Positions 35,188 to 44,151 of a stretch of DNA of 64,000 nucleotides are shown here, piece by piece. Made by a program: the position numbers and the translations under genes. Origin of the DNA: Streptomyces physcomitrii (GTDB taxonomy: Bacteria; Actinomycetota; Actinomycetes; Streptomycetales; Streptomycetaceae); assembly GCF_012273655.1 (NCBI RefSeq), contig NZ_JAAWWP010000007.1, forward strand, positions 186,001 to 250,000. The letters are read 5' to 3'. Under the pieces are notes generated by a model, which was not told where the DNA came from, did not search any database, and saw only the letters and a list, made by a program, of their open reading frames with translations. The stretch's first letter is position 1, and each line of letters begins with the position of its first letter.

Positions 35188-37689
35188 CTACTCGGCCGGG
35201 TGGGCGAGTTCGATGTCGTGGCCGACGGCGTCGCTGCCGGTCACGGTGAGGGCGGTCGCGGCGGGCGGGTAGCCGGTGGCGATCACCGTGTACTCGCCCG
35301 CGTCCAGGTCGGTGAAGGCGTACGCGCCGTCCGCGCCGGTGGTCGCGAGGGCGACCACGTTGCCGGCCGCGTCGACCAGGGTGATCCTGGCGTCCGTGAG
35401 CGGCCGCCCGCCGGCGTGCACGGTGCCCTGCACCTCGGCGCCCGGGCTCAGTTCGACCTCGATCCGGGTCACCCCGGTGGTGCCGACCTCGACGGGCCGG
35501 GCGTGCGGACGGTGTCCGGCCGCGTTCACCGCGAGGGTGACCGGGCCCGGCACCAGGTCCCCGAAGAGGAACCCGCCCAGCTCACTGGTGGTCGCCGTGG
35601 CGAGCACATCGCCGCGCACATCGGTGACCACCACCATCGCCGCCTTCACCGGCGTCCCGGTCCCCGCGTCCCGCACCAGACCGGCGAGCCCGCTGGTCCC
35701 GCTGAGCAGCAGGTCGTACGTGACCGGCTCCCCGGCGACCACGACGGTGGCCGCCTGCGGCTGATACCGCCCGGCCGCGGCGATCAGCACATAGGTGCCC
35801 GGGCCCGGCGCCGTCAGCTTGTAGCTGCCGTCCGGGCCGGTGAAGGCGCGGCCCGCCTGGCGTCCGGCCAGCGAGGTCAGGGTGACCGCGCCGCCCGCCA
35901 CCGGGGCGTGCTCGGCGCCGCGGACATGACCGGTGATCAGGACGCCGTCCGGCTGCCCGGCGGCCTCCCCGGTGACCAGGAGCGGCGTGGTGGCCTCCTC
36001 GGAGACCGCGTCGGTCTCGGCGGGGAGCCGGGCGCCGCCGAGCGGGTCGGCCGCGGGGGCGTTGGCCGGTTCCGAGGCGGCGGCGGCCTGCTGGAGACCG
36101 GCGGCGGTGCGCAGCGGGACCTCCTTGATGAACACCACGGCGATCAGGGCGAGCAGGCCCATCGGCGCCGCGTAGAGGAAGACGTCCGCGATGCCGTGCC
36201 CGTAGGCGCTCTCCATGATCTGGCGCAGCGGCGCGGGCATCGCGTCCAGGTCGGGGATGGCGCCGTGGCCGCGGTCGGCCTGGGCGGCGAGCTTGGCGCC
36301 CTCGGGGCCGAGGTCGGTCAGCCCGTCCTTGACGTAGTCGGGGATGCGGTGGGCCATCAGCGCGCCGAGCGCGGAGACGCCCATCGCGCCGCCGAGGGAG
36401 CGGAAGAAGGTGACCACCGAGGAGGCGGCGCCGAGGTCGGAGGGCGCGACCTGGTTCTGCGTACAGAGCACCAGGTTCTGCATCATCATGCCGACGCCGA
36501 GGCCGAGCAGGCCCATGTAGAGCGAGAGCCGCCAGTACTCGGTGTCGTAGCGCATGGTGCCGAGCAGGCCGAGGCCCGCGGTCACCAGGACACCGCCCGC
36601 GAGCAGCCAGGCCTTCCAGCGGCCGGTCTTGGTGATGACCTGTCCGGCGACGGTGGAGGAGAGGAAGAGCCCGCCGATCATCGGGATGGTCATGACGCCG
36701 GACATGGTCGGCGACTTGCCGCGCGCCAGCTGGAAGTACTGGCTGAAGTAGACGGTGCCCGCGAACATCGCCACGCCCACGAAGAGCGAGGACAGCGAGG
36801 CCAGCGTGATGGTGGGGTTGCGGAACAGGCGCAGCGGGATGATCGGCTCGCGGGCCTTGGACTCGACGAGCAGGAAGAGCAGCGCGAGCAGCACCGCGCC
36901 GCCGACCATCGCGTACGTCTGCACCGAGAGCCAGTCGTACTTGTCCCCGGCGAAGGTGACCCAGACCAGGAGCAGGCAGACCGCGGCGGTGATGAAGAAG
37001 GCGCCGCCCCAGTCGACCTTGACGTCGCGCTTGACGACCGGCAGGTGCAGGGTGCGCTGGAGCACGATCAGCGCGATCACCGCGAAGGGCACGCCGACGT
37101 AGAAGCACCAGCGCCAGCCCAGCCAGGAGGTGTCGGTGATGACGCCGCCGAGCAGCGGGCCGCCGACGGTGGCGACCGCGAAGGTCGCGCCGAGGTAGCC
37201 GCTGTAGCGCCCGCGTTCGCGCGGGGAGATCATCGCGGCCATCACGATCTGGGCGAGCGCGGAGAGGCCGCCGACGCCGATGCCCTGCACGACCCGGCAG
37301 GCGATCAGCATCTCCGGGTTCTGCGAGAGCCCCGCGACGACCGAACCGGCGACGTACACGACCAGGGATATCTGGACGAGCGCCTTCTTGGAGAACAGGT
37401 CGGAGAGCTTGCCCCACAGCGGGGTGCTCGCCGTCATCGAGAGCAGGGCCGCGGTGACGACCCAGGTGTAGGCGCTCTGCCCGCCGCCGAGATCGCCGAT
37501 GATCTCCGGCAGGGCGTTGGAGACGATGGTGGAGGACAGGATGGCGACGAACATGCCGAGCAGCAGCCCGGACAGCGCCTCCATGATCTGGCGGTGCGTC
37601 ATCGGAGCGTCGTCCTGCGGGTGGTGCTGACGCGCCCCGCCATGCTTGGCATGGCTGCCCCGCACACCGGCCGGTGTGGTCGTGGCCAT
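35188..37689 (-). CDS. DHA2-type MFS drug transporter fused to three carboxypeptidase-regulatory-like domains
   Basis: An 833-residue protein. Residues ~30-540 are a 14-helix DHA2/EmrB-QacA exporter (motif A WGKLSDLFSKK, motif C ATVGGPLLGGVI). From about 600 to the end there are three consecutive beta-sandwich repeats, each with a GADGAYAFTDLDAGEYTV-like core. This soluble tail nearly doubles a normal exporter. ATG at 37689 follows AAGGAAG. A MarR gene lies 34 bp upstream and the YceI gene downstream, so the three form a regulated efflux operon. Substrate is unknown; a lipophilic compound shared with YceI is an inference. Confidence 0.93.
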   Translation of the reverse strand: MATTTPAGVRGSHAKHGGARQHHPQDDAPMTHRQIMEALSGLLLGMFVAILSSTIVSNALPEIIGDLGGGQSAYTWVVTAALLSMTASTPLWGKLSDLFSKKALVQISLVVYVAGSVVAGLSQNPEMLIACRVVQGIGVGGLSALAQIVMAAMISPRERGRYSGYLGATFAVATVGGPLLGGVITDTSWLGWRWCFYVGVPFAVIALIVLQRTLHLPVVKRDVKVDWGGAFFITAAVCLLLVWVTFAGDKYDWLSVQTYAMVGGAVLLALLFLLVESKAREPIIPLRLFRNPTITLASLSSLFVGVAMFAGTVYFSQYFQLARGKSPTMSGVMTIPMIGGLFLSSTVAGQVITKTGRWKAWLLAGGVLVTAGLGLLGTMRYDTEYWRLSLYMGLLGLGVGMMMQNLVLCTQNQVAPSDLGAASSVVTFFRSLGGAMGVSALGALMAHRIPDYVKDGLTDLGPEGAKLAAQADRGHGAIPDLDAMPAPLRQIMESAYGHGIADVFLYAAPMGLLALIAVVFIKEVPLRTAAGLQQAAAASEPANAPAADPLGGARLPAETDAVSEEATTPLLVTGEAAGQPDGVLITGHVRGAEHAPVAGGAVTLTSLAGRQAGRAFTGPDGSYKLTAPGPGTYVLIAAAGRYQPQAATVVVAGEPVTYDLLLSGTSGLAGLVRDAGTGTPVKAAMVVVTDVRGDVLATATTSELGGFLFGDLVPGPVTLAVNAAGHRPHARPVEVGTTGVTRIEVELSPGAEVQGTVHAGGRPLTDARITLVDAAGNVVALATTGADGAYAFTDLDAGEYTVIATGYPPAATALTVTGSDAVGHDIELAHPAE

Positions 37690-37722
37690 GGACTTCCTTT
37701 GCTTACGGGGGTGTACGGGTGG

Positions 37723-38283
37723 TTACGCGGGTGAGCCGGCGGCCCGGTCCCCGGCCGGCGACGGCGGGTCGAGCGTAGGCGGCTCGGGGTCGGAGTGCCG
37801 CGGGCGCCCGGCCTCGCGCGGCCCGGGGGTGAGCGGGCGGGCGCGGGCGGGAGTGCGGCAGTCGCCGAAGCTGGCCCGCAGTTTGGTCATCAGCCGGATC
37901 AGCTCGCCGACCTCGGCGTCCGACCAGTCGCCCAGCTGCTCGGCGAGGCGCTCGGCGGTCCGCTCGGACAGCTCGTCCAGCTTGCCCGCGCCGGCCGCGG
38001 TCAGGCGCAGTAGCCGCGAGCGCTTGTCGGCGGGGTCGGGCAGCCGCTCGATCCAGCCCCGGTCCGCGACATGGGCGACATGGCGGCTGGTCACCGACAT
38101 GTCGACGGCGAGCAGCTCGGCGAGGCGGCTCATCCGCATCTCGCCGCCGCGGGCCAGTGCGAGCAGCACCGCCGCCGCGGCGGGCGGGCAGTCCGCGGGC
38201 AGCGCCCGGGCGAGGTCGCGCTTGACCGCGTTGACCGTGTTGAGCTGGCGGGCCAGCTCCTCGTACTGCTCCTGCGCCGCCAT
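37723..38283 (-). CDS. MarR-family transcriptional regulator
   Basis: A 186-residue winged-helix regulator. The recognition region MRMSRLAELLAVDMSVTSRHVAHVADRGWIERLPDPADKRSRLLRLT contains the MarR wing with the D-KR-R signature. A Pro/Arg-rich tail of ~45 residues follows. ATG at 38283 has GGAGAGG upstream. An in-frame ATG at 38328 would fall inside the operator palindrome and was rejected. It is the first gene of the marR-MFS-yceI operon and presumably represses it until a ligand binds. Confidence 0.92.
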   Translation of the reverse strand: MAAQEQYEELARQLNTVNAVKRDLARALPADCPPAAAAVLLALARGGEMRMSRLAELLAVDMSVTSRHVAHVADRGWIERLPDPADKRSRLLRLTAAGAGKLDELSERTAERLAEQLGDWSDAEVGELIRLMTKLRASFGDCRTPARARPLTPGPREAGRPRHSDPEPPTLDPPSPAGDRAAGSPA

Positions 38284-38311
38284 GCCGCCTCTCCGGCTCC
38301 GGGGGATTTCG

Positions 38312-38353
38312 TTGCTTGCGGCAACCATAGAATCGGTTGGTTGCCACAGGCAA
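38312..38353. promoter_or_regulatory. MarR operator: 15-bp inverted repeat
   Basis: TTGCTTGCGGCAACC and GGTTGCCACAGGCAA match as inverted repeats at 13 of 15 positions around a 12-bp AT-rich centre. It lies 29 bp upstream of the chosen marR start, suited to autorepression. Confidence 0.7.
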
Positions 38354-38538
38354 ACGAAAGGGGCCCGAGACGGCTAAAGAAGGGGCAAAGCTATCGGCGG
38401 GTCCGGATAAAAGCCCTGGTGAGGCGGGATTCCGGGGATCACCGCCGGTACCGGGGCAGGCGGGAGCCGCCCGGCCGCCCGCGGCGGCCCGGCGGCACGG
38501 AAACCCGTGCGCGAGAGCCCCGAACCGCCCGTCCGGGC

Positions 38539-38567
38539 TTGGGCGGAGCACCCGACTTCGCTAGGGT
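38539..38567 (+). promoter_or_regulatory. Promoter with leaderless start for the 70-residue membrane protein
   Basis: TTGGGC and TAGGGT are separated by 17 bp. The -10 ends 8 nt before the ATG and no Shine-Dalgarno sequence is present, which predicts a leaderless mRNA. Confidence 0.55.
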
Positions 38568-38575
38568 CCTGGCCC

Positions 38576-38788
38576 ATGGCACACAACCCCCAAGCCCCTC
38601 AGGGCCCCGAGGGTCACGACCCGTCGGGCAGCACCCAGATGTTCCGCGCCTTCGTCGACGAGGGCGGCAGTCCGCAGGCCCGCCCGCAGGCGGCGGCCTC
38701 CTCCTCCGGCTCGCGCCTCGGCGTGATCGTCGGCGTGGTGGTCGTCCTCGCCGTGGTCGCGGCGGTGGCCTGGCTCGCCCTGGGCTGA
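38576..38788 (+). CDS. Small membrane protein with C-terminal helix
   Basis: A 70-residue protein. The first ~46 residues are polar and Pro/Gln/Ser-rich, and include TQMFRAFVDEGG. The last ~22 (LGVIVGVVVVLAVVAAVAWLAL) form a single membrane helix. This looks like a tail-anchored protein, a type frequent in Streptomyces. No family is named. A good promoter lies directly upstream with leaderless spacing. The next gene is convergent. Confidence 0.75.
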   Translation: MAHNPQAPQGPEGHDPSGSTQMFRAFVDEGGSPQARPQAAASSSGSRLGVIVGVVVVLAVVAAVAWLALG

Positions 38789-38912
38789 GCCCGGTCACGG
38801 GTCGGGCGCGTACCGGCAAGGGGGCGCGCCCGGGCCCACGGCTCGGTTCGGTTCGGCTCGCTTCGGCCGGCTCTGGCGACGATCGCGGCCGCTGGTGCGG
38901 CGGTGGCCGCGG

Positions 38913-39755
38913 TCAGTCCGAGATCAGGCCCTCGCGCAGCTGGGCGAGGGTGCGGGTGAGCAGCCGGGAGACGTGCATCTGCGAGATGCCGACCTCCTCG
39001 CCGATCTGCGACTGCGTCATATTGGCGAAGAAGCGCAGCATGATGATCTGCCGTTCGCGCGGCGGGAGTTTGGCGAGCAGCGGCTTCAGCGACTCGCGGT
39101 ACTCCACACCCTCGAGCGCGCTGTCCTCGTACCCCAGGCGGTCGGCGAGCGAGCCCTCGCCGCCGTCGTCCTCGGGGGCCGGGGAGTCCAGCGAGGAGGC
39201 GGTGTAGGCGTTGCCCACCGCGAGACCGTCGACCACGTCCTCCTCGGACACGCCCAGTACGGCGGCGAGTTCGGCGACGGTGGGCGAGCGGTCGAGCTTC
39301 TGCGAGAGCTCGTCGCTGGCCTTGGTGAGCGCGAGCCGCAGCTCCTGGAGGCGGCGCGGGACGCGCACCGACCAGGAGGTGTCCCGGAAGAAGCGCTTGA
39401 TCTCGCCGACCACGGTCGGCATCGCGAACGTCGGGAACTCCACGCCGCGTTCGCAGTCGAAACGGTCGATCGCCTTGATGAGGCCGATGGTGCCGACCTG
39501 GACGATGTCCTCCATCGGTTCGTTGCGGCTGCGGAAGCGCGCCGCGGCGTACCGGACCAGGGGGAGGTTGAGTTCGATCAGGGTGTCGCGCACATAGGCG
39601 CGTTCCGGGCTGTCCTGGTCGAGCGCGGAGAGCCGCAGGAACAGGGAGCGGGACAGGGTCCGGGTGTCGATGCCTTCCGAGCTGTGGAGCACGTCGGGTG
39701 CGGACTCGCTCTTGCTGAGTGTCAGCACCTTCGAGCTGCCCTGTTCTGCGGACAT
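38913..39755 (-). CDS. sigN: SigB/SigF-type sigma factor (probable SigN)
   Basis: A 280-residue group-3 sigma factor without region 1. Region 2 contains [33 protein letters not shown]; region 3 follows [22 protein letters not shown]; region 4 has [19 protein letters not shown] and the helix-turn-helix [18 protein letters not shown] at 39755 has AAGGGGGTGG upstream. The pairing with a longer SigF-like gene resembles, from memory, S. coelicolor sigN (SCO4034) next to sigF (SCO4035), which act in aerial-hypha development. A SigB-type promoter lies 71 bp upstream, so autocontrol by this group is likely. The family call is firm; the sigN name is moderate. Confidence 0.88.
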   Translation of the reverse strand: MSAEQGSSKVLTLSKSESAPDVLHSSEGIDTRTLSRSLFLRLSALDQDSPERAYVRDTLIELNLPLVRYAAARFRSRNEPMEDIVQVGTIGLIKAIDRFDCERGVEFPTFAMPTVVGEIKRFFRDTSWSVRVPRRLQELRLALTKASDELSQKLDRSPTVAELAAVLGVSEEDVVDGLAVGNAYTASSLDSPAPEDDGGEGSLADRLGYEDSALEGVEYRESLKPLLAKLPPRERQIIMLRFFANMTQSQIGEEVGISQMHVSRLLTRTLAQLREGLISD

Positions 39756-39825
39756 GCCACCCCCTTGAGGTCGCGTAACGGTCGCGGTGGGCGCTCCCGT
39801 CGGAAGGAACGCAGCCTCCACCTGA

Positions 39826-39851
39826 ATACCGGCTGCGGAGGCCCCCCAAAC
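39826..39851 (-). promoter_or_regulatory. SigB/SigF/SigN-type promoter of the sigN-like gene
   Basis: On the minus strand GTTT and CGGTAT are 16 bp apart, matching the Streptomyces SigB-class consensus GNNT-N14-16-GGGTAY at all but one base. The -10 is 70 bp before the ATG. Confidence 0.6.
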
Positions 39852-40002
39852 GCACTTCCCGCAGAATGTCACAAGTCGGCAACACGCTGTAGTGACTTGT
39901 CGACATCTGCTCCCGGCATCCGCCCAGGAAGCGCGGGGTGCGCGCCAACTGCCGTGGCGCAGCTCACATGTGACGCCCCGGCAGCCGCTCCACCCCTGAG
40001 GG

Positions 40003-41010
40003 CTACGCCTCGATCCTGTTTGCGGAGCGAAGCCGTGCGAAGCTCCGGGCGAGGAGCCTTGACACATGCATCTGCGAGACGCCCAGCTCCGCGCTGATCT
40101 GCGACTGCGTCAGGTTGTTGTAGTACCGCAGGAGCAGGATCCGCTGCTCCCGCTCGGGCAGCTGGACGAGCAGATGCCTTACCAGATCGCGGTGTTCGAC
40201 GCCGTCCAGTGCCGGGTCCTCGTAGCCGAGCCGGTCCACCAGGCCGGGCAGTCCGTCGCCCTCCTGCGCCGCCTCCAGCGAGGTCGCGTGGTAGGAGCGG
40301 CCCGCCTCGATGCAGGCCAGCACCTCCTCCTCGGTGATGCGCAGCCGCTCCGCGATCTCCGCGGTGGTCGGCGAGCGCCCGAAGGCGGTGGTGAGGTCCT
40401 CGGTCGCCCCGGTCACCTGCACCCACAGCTCGTGCAGCCGCCGGGGTACGTGCACGGTACGGACGTTGTCCCGGAAGTAACGTTTGATCTCGCCGATCAC
40501 CGTGGGCATCGCGAAGGTCGGGAACTGCACCCCGCGCTCCGGGTCGAAGCGGTCGATGGCGTTGATGAGCCCGATGGTGCCGACCTGGACGACGTCCTCC
40601 ATCGGCTCGTTGCGGCTGCGGAAGCGTGCCGCCGCGTACCGGACGAGCGGCAGGTTCGCCTCGATCAGCGCGGCCCGCACCCGGGTGTGCCGGGTGCTCC
40701 CCGGCTGCAGCGTGCCGAGTTCCGCGAAGAGGAGCTGGGTCAGCGCGCGGGTGTCCGCACCGCGCCGCTTCGCGGGCTCCTCACCGGGGTCCTGCCGCTC
40801 CGTCTCCGGCTCCGCTTGCGCTACCTGCTCCGCGCGTTCGTCCCGCTTCTCGCGGTCGCCCCGGTCATCCCGGTCATCCCGATCATCCCGGTCGTCCCGG
40901 CCGCTCCGGTCGCCCCCGCCGTCCCGTACTTCTCGCTCGTCCCGCACCTCCGTGTCCCGCTCGTCCGATTCCCGCTGGGGTGGAGCCTGAGGCGCAGTCC
41001 TGGCCGGCAC
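40003..41010 (-). CDS. sigF: SigB/SigF-type sigma factor (probable SigF)
   Basis: A 335-residue group-3 sigma factor. It shares most of regions 2 and 4 with the neighbouring sigma ([19 protein letters not shown] and [20 protein letters not shown]). It adds a ~85-residue N-terminal extension that is extremely charged and includes [16 protein letters not shown] encoded by 9-bp DNA repeats. GTG at 41010 gives a [12 protein letters not shown] start like that I recall for S. coelicolor SigF and has AGAGGGG upstream; ATG at 41037 is possible. SigF acts in spore maturation in S. coelicolor. No anti-sigma gene is adjacent. Confidence 0.87.
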   Translation of the reverse strand: MPARTAPQAPPQRESDERDTEVRDEREVRDGGGDRSGRDDRDDRDDRDDRGDREKRDERAEQVAQAEPETERQDPGEEPAKRRGADTRALTQLLFAELGTLQPGSTRHTRVRAALIEANLPLVRYAAARFRSRNEPMEDVVQVGTIGLINAIDRFDPERGVQFPTFAMPTVIGEIKRYFRDNVRTVHVPRRLHELWVQVTGATEDLTTAFGRSPTTAEIAERLRITEEEVLACIEAGRSYHATSLEAAQEGDGLPGLVDRLGYEDPALDGVEHRDLVRHLLVQLPEREQRILLLRYYNNLTQSQISAELGVSQMHVSRLLARSFARLRSANRIEA

Positions 41011-41059
41011 GGTCGACGCCACCCCTCTTCGGAACATCGGAACAATCGGGACCTCGGAA

Positions 41060-41088
41060 GATGTATGTATGGGTAACTCTTCCGTCAA
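41060..41088 (-). promoter_or_regulatory. Candidate -35/-10 promoter of the sigF-like gene
   Basis: TTGACG and TACATC are spaced 17 bp on the minus strand, about 50 bp before the chosen start. An in-frame TTG codon at 41088 is the first triplet of this -35 and is not taken as a start. Confidence 0.4.
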
Positions 41089-41341
41089 AAGCGGTCATAG
41101 CATCACAAGACATGCGCACCCTAAGCAAGCACCGCTTGACTCCGTGTTGACCGGCGGCTCGGGGGCGGATCGCCGGGGCCGGGCGGGCGGCTCATCGGGC
41201 GGCGCAACGGGGGCTCGGCGGGGCCCGGCGGGGGCCCGGCGGGCGGATCGACCGCTGCCGGGCGCGTGCGTCGGCAGGCGGCGCACGGGGGCGCCGCCCG
41301 CGGAACTCCCCTCTCAGGGCACCGGCCCCGGAACTCCGGCC

Positions 41342-41635
41342 TCAGAACTCGTAGTCGGCGATCACCCAGGTGGCGAACTCGCGCCAGAGCGCGGCGGCGG
41401 CCTGGTGCGCCGGGTGTTCGAGATAGCGGCGCAGCGCCTCGGCGTCCTCGACGGCCGAGTTGATGGCGAAGTCGTAGGCGATCGGCCGCTCGGTGATGTT
41501 CCAGGCGCACTCCCAGAACCGCAGCTCCTCGATCTCCCCGCCCAGCGCCCGGAAGGCCTCCGCCCCGGCCCGCACGCGCGGCTCCTCGCGCCGCACACCG
41601 TCGTTGAGCCTGAACAGGACGAGGTGGCGGATCAC
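41342..41635 (-). CDS. Dabb-domain (stress-responsive A/B barrel) protein
   Basis: A 97-residue single-domain protein of the Dabb ferredoxin-like fold: MIRHLVLFRLNDG at the start, WECAWNITERPIAYDFAINS in the middle, and the terminal HPAHQAAAALWREFATWVIADYEF characteristic of the family. Members are dimeric; some are stress-induced and a few are cyclases. No operon partner. ATG is preceded by GGGAGC. Confidence 0.9.
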   Translation of the reverse strand: MIRHLVLFRLNDGVRREEPRVRAGAEAFRALGGEIEELRFWECAWNITERPIAYDFAINSAVEDAEALRRYLEHPAHQAAAALWREFATWVIADYEF

Positions 41636-41733
41636 GTGCGCTCCCTGGGTGCCGGTGCGGTGGTGCGGCGGTGCGGCGATATGGCGTTACGGGGTACGGG
41701 CGGTCCGGGTGGGAGGGACCGCGGCTGCGCGGC

Positions 41734-41916
41734 CTAGTTGTCCTTGCCGCCGTTGGCCGCCCAGGTCATGAACTCACCGATGGACTTGGCGGCGCTGGAT
41801 ATCCCCTCGAAGCCCATCTGCACATAGTCGGCGGCCTTGGCCGGGTCGGTGATGATCACGTAGAGGACGAAGACCGCGGCGACGTAGACGGCGATCTTCT
41901 TCGACTGCACACCCAC
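41734..41916 (-). CDS. Small membrane protein (60 residues)
   Basis: A 60-residue protein with one N-terminal hydrophobic helix (IAVYVAAVFVLYVIITDP, about 8-25), followed by an amphipathic helix (GFEGISSAAKSIGEFMTWAAN). The GTG start at 41916 has AAGGGGAG 8 nt upstream, which is strong for a gene this small. It looks like a conserved Streptomyces membrane microprotein. No function is known. Confidence 0.75.
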   Translation of the reverse strand: MGVQSKKIAVYVAAVFVLYVIITDPAKAADYVQMGFEGISSAAKSIGEFMTWAANGGKDN

Positions 41917-42178
41917 GCTGTGGCTCCCCTTGCCCGATGTCCCTCGTACTCCCCGCCTGACGGCGGCGAGTGTATCCCGCCCGGCTTCCGCGACCAGGGG
42001 GCAGAGTCCCCGCGCATCCGGCATTCCCTGATCAATGGGGCCGCGCGGAAGCGGGAGTTGGGCCGCCGTCCGCCCTTCCGTGGCCCGATCTCGCGGGTGG
42101 CGGGGGCGGGCGGCCGGGGCTCGGGCGGGGGAGGGGGCCGGGTGCTCGGTGGCCCGCCACGCGCCGGCAGAGGGAAGC

Positions 42179-42213
42179 ACGAGGGGCCCGGTCCACCGGA
42201 CCGGGCCCCTCGT
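42179..42213. terminator. Terminator flanking tRNA-Ser(CGA)
   Basis: ACGAGGGGCCCGGTCC and GGACCGGGCCCCTCGT form a perfect 16-bp stem with a 3-nt loop, 8 bp beyond the 3' end of the leftward tRNA gene. Confidence 0.85.
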
Positions 42214-42220
42214 CTTTCGG

Positions 42221-42305
42221 CGGTAGCGGAGGGATTTGAACCCTCGGTGACTTGCGCCACACTCGCTTTCGAGGCGAGCTCCTTCGGCCGCTCGGACACG
42301 CTACC
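42221..42305 (-). tRNA. tRNA-Ser(CGA)
   Basis: An 85-nt class II tRNA on the minus strand. Acceptor GGTAGCG/CGCTACC, anticodon loop CTCGAAA with CGA at 42269-42271, long variable arm, T-arm GGGTTCAAATCCC. CCA is not encoded. Confidence 0.97.
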
Positions 42306-42383
42306 GAGAGAGATCCTAGCCCACAGTCGGCGTGCGCCGAAATCCGTATCCGGGGGTCCGCACCGGCCCGGAAGCGGCGGCCC

Positions 42384-42917
42384 TCAGCGGGTGCGGAAGA
42401 ACTCCGTGAGGAGGCGGGCGCACTCCTCGGCGAGGACGCCGGGGACCACCTCGGGGCGGTGGTTGAGGCGCCGGTCGCGGACCACGTCCCAGAGGGAGCC
42501 CACCGCCCCGGCCTTCTCGTCGCGGGCGCCGTAGACCACGCGGCCGAGGCGGGAGAGGACGATCGCCCCCGCGCACATCGTGCAGGGCTCCAGGGTGACC
42601 ACCAGGGTGCAGTCCGCCAGGCGCCACTCGCCGCGGCGGTCGGCGGCCCGGCGGATGGCGAGGACCTCGGCGTGCGCGGTGGGGTCGCCGGTCGCCTCCC
42701 GCTCGTTGTGCGCCGTGGCGAGCGGGCTCCCGTCGGGCGCGAGCAGCACCGCGCCCACGGGGACGTCGCCGCCCGGCACCGCGAGCCGGGCCTGCTCCAG
42801 GGCGAGCCCCATCGCCGTACGCCAGGGATCGCGCAGCGGGTCCGCATCCGGCCCGGGATCCGGCACCCGGTACGGCCGCGGGTCCGGATCCGGGGTGCCG
42901 TCCTGCGCAGTGCTCAT
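42384..42917 (-). CDS. tadA: tRNA adenosine(34) deaminase
   Basis: A 177-residue zinc deaminase that converts A34 of tRNA-Arg(ACG) to inosine. The zinc site HAEVLAI (H82, catalytic E84) and PCTMC (C112, C115) is intact. An ~30-residue Pro/Asp-rich N-terminal extension precedes the domain. Its substrate tRNA-Arg(ACG) is also in this window (21433-21505). The start at 42917 lacks a strong ribosome binding site. It lies downstream of, and on the same strand as, the 'tadA-associated' gene, the usual actinobacterial arrangement. Confidence 0.95.
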   Translation of the reverse strand: MSTAQDGTPDPDPRPYRVPDPGPDADPLRDPWRTAMGLALEQARLAVPGGDVPVGAVLLAPDGSPLATAHNEREATGDPTAHAEVLAIRRAADRRGEWRLADCTLVVTLEPCTMCAGAIVLSRLGRVVYGARDEKAGAVGSLWDVVRDRRLNHRPEVVPGVLAEECARLLTEFFRTR

Positions 42918-43045
42918 GCAGCGGAACCTATCGCCGGGGGCCGGCAGGTGGACGGGAGGGGGGAGGGGCGGGCGGCGGGATAGCGGCGGCTGCCCGAAGC
43001 CTCGAACCGAGCCCCGACCCCGGCCTCGACGCCGACCCCGACCCC

Positions 43046-43600
43046 CTAACGCACAGTCTCCAGAACCTCCGCCGCGCCCAGGGTCTCCGCGATCTCGCCG
43101 AGGGCGTCGTTGCTCGCGAGGGCGAGCAGGTCGGCCTCCGCGACGCCGAGGTCGGCGAGGACGGTGCGGTCGCCGAGGGGGCCCGCGGGGAGCGGGTCGA
43201 GGGCGTCGATGCCGTCGTCGTCCCCGGCCCCGGTGTCCTGGTCCGCCCCGGGTTCGCCGTCCTCGGTGCCGTCGAGGTCGAGCGAGTCCAGGTCGGCGCC
43301 GTCGTCGTCGGCTCCCGGTTCCCGGCCGAGGAGTTCGTCGGTGAGCAGGATCTCCCCGTACGAACTCCGCGCGGCGGCGGAGGCGTCGGAGACGTAGATA
43401 CGCGGATCGTCCTCGCCCTCGACCCGGACGACGCCGAACCAGGCGTCCTCCTGTTCCACGAGGACGAGCACCGTGTCGTCGTCGACCGAGGCCTCGCGGG
43501 CGAGGTCGGTCAGGTCCGACAGGGTCTCCACATCGTCGAGCTCTGTGTCGCTCGCTTCCCACCCGTCTTCGGTGCGCGCGAGCAGTGCGGCGAAATACAC
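43046..43600 (-). CDS. tRNA adenosine deaminase-associated protein
   Basis: A 184-residue acidic protein found beside tadA across Streptomyces. It begins MYFAALLARTEDGWEASDTELDD, has a compact N-terminal domain, an Asp/Gly-rich disordered middle (about 95-135) and a short C-terminal helical domain (LGVAEADLLALASNDALGE). Its biochemical role is not established; the name comes from its conserved neighbourhood. The GTG start at 43600 follows GGGAGAG. It is the first gene of the pair with tadA, 128 bp apart. Confidence 0.88.
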   Translation of the reverse strand: MYFAALLARTEDGWEASDTELDDVETLSDLTDLAREASVDDDTVLVLVEQEDAWFGVVRVEGEDDPRIYVSDASAAARSSYGEILLTDELLGREPGADDDGADLDSLDLDGTEDGEPGADQDTGAGDDDGIDALDPLPAGPLGDRTVLADLGVAEADLLALASNDALGEIAETLGAAEVLETVR

Positions 43601-43817
43601 CGTGACTCTCCCACTGTCTAGGGCCTGTTGGGGTTTCCCCGGCGGAGGCTGCGGACGGGAACGCAGGCGCGACCCGCTGTCGGAATCGTGGCAGATACAG
43701 CGCCGTCAGGAGAGGTCTTCCGCCCGCTGTGTTTCGCGCGCCTCGTCACAGTGGTGGCGTCCGGAGTCCGCGCCCGCCCCGGCTCCGCCCGGCGTCGGGG
43801 GCCCGTTCACCACCCGT

Positions 43818-44054
43818 TCACCAGCGGAAGGTCCGCATGCGCATCTGCTGGCGCATCCGCGCGGCCCGGGCGCGCCGCGGCTGGACCCGGTCGCGCAGTT
43901 CCCGTGCCTCGTTCAGGTCGCGCAGGAACTGGGCCCGGCGCTTGCGGCGCTCGGCCTCGGTCAGCTCCGGGCCACCCAGGGGGCCGTCCGCCCCCGGCAG
44001 CGGTTCCGCGCTCCCGGCGCCCGCTTCGGCGCTGCTCTGTTCCTGCTCCGGCAT
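43818..44054 (-). CDS. Hypothetical Arg/Glu-rich protein (78 residues)
   Basis: A 78-residue protein. The first ~28 residues are Ser/Gly/Pro-rich and acidic. The rest is a highly charged helix ([20 protein letters not shown], ending in [13 protein letters not shown]), probably a coiled coil or nucleic-acid-contacting helix. It sits divergently next to upp, an arrangement I recall as conserved in Streptomyces. Function is unknown. Confidence 0.72.
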   Translation of the reverse strand: MPEQEQSSAEAGAGSAEPLPGADGPLGGPELTEAERRKRRAQFLRDLNEARELRDRVQPRRARAARMRQQMRMRTFRW

Positions 44055-44151
44055 CGGCTACACCACCCCGGTCGATCCCTCTCACTTTCCCCCGGGTGGC
44101 CCGTTTGATGCCAGCGCGGGGCCGCCGGTGCCCTTGGCTACGCTGGTCGGT

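Noticed and set aside
33832-37734. Open frame of 1300 codons on the plus strand
   Set aside because: It is antisense to the MFS and YceI genes, whose motifs and ribosome binding sites are clear. The composition is a GC-shadow pattern.
38284-38328. Longer start of the MarR gene at 38328
   Set aside because: The codon lies inside the 15-bp inverted-repeat operator, while ATG 38283 has a good ribosome binding site.
41011-41088. Upstream TTG start for the sigF-like gene
   Set aside because: The TTG is the -35 hexamer of a plausible promoter, and no ribosome binding site precedes it.
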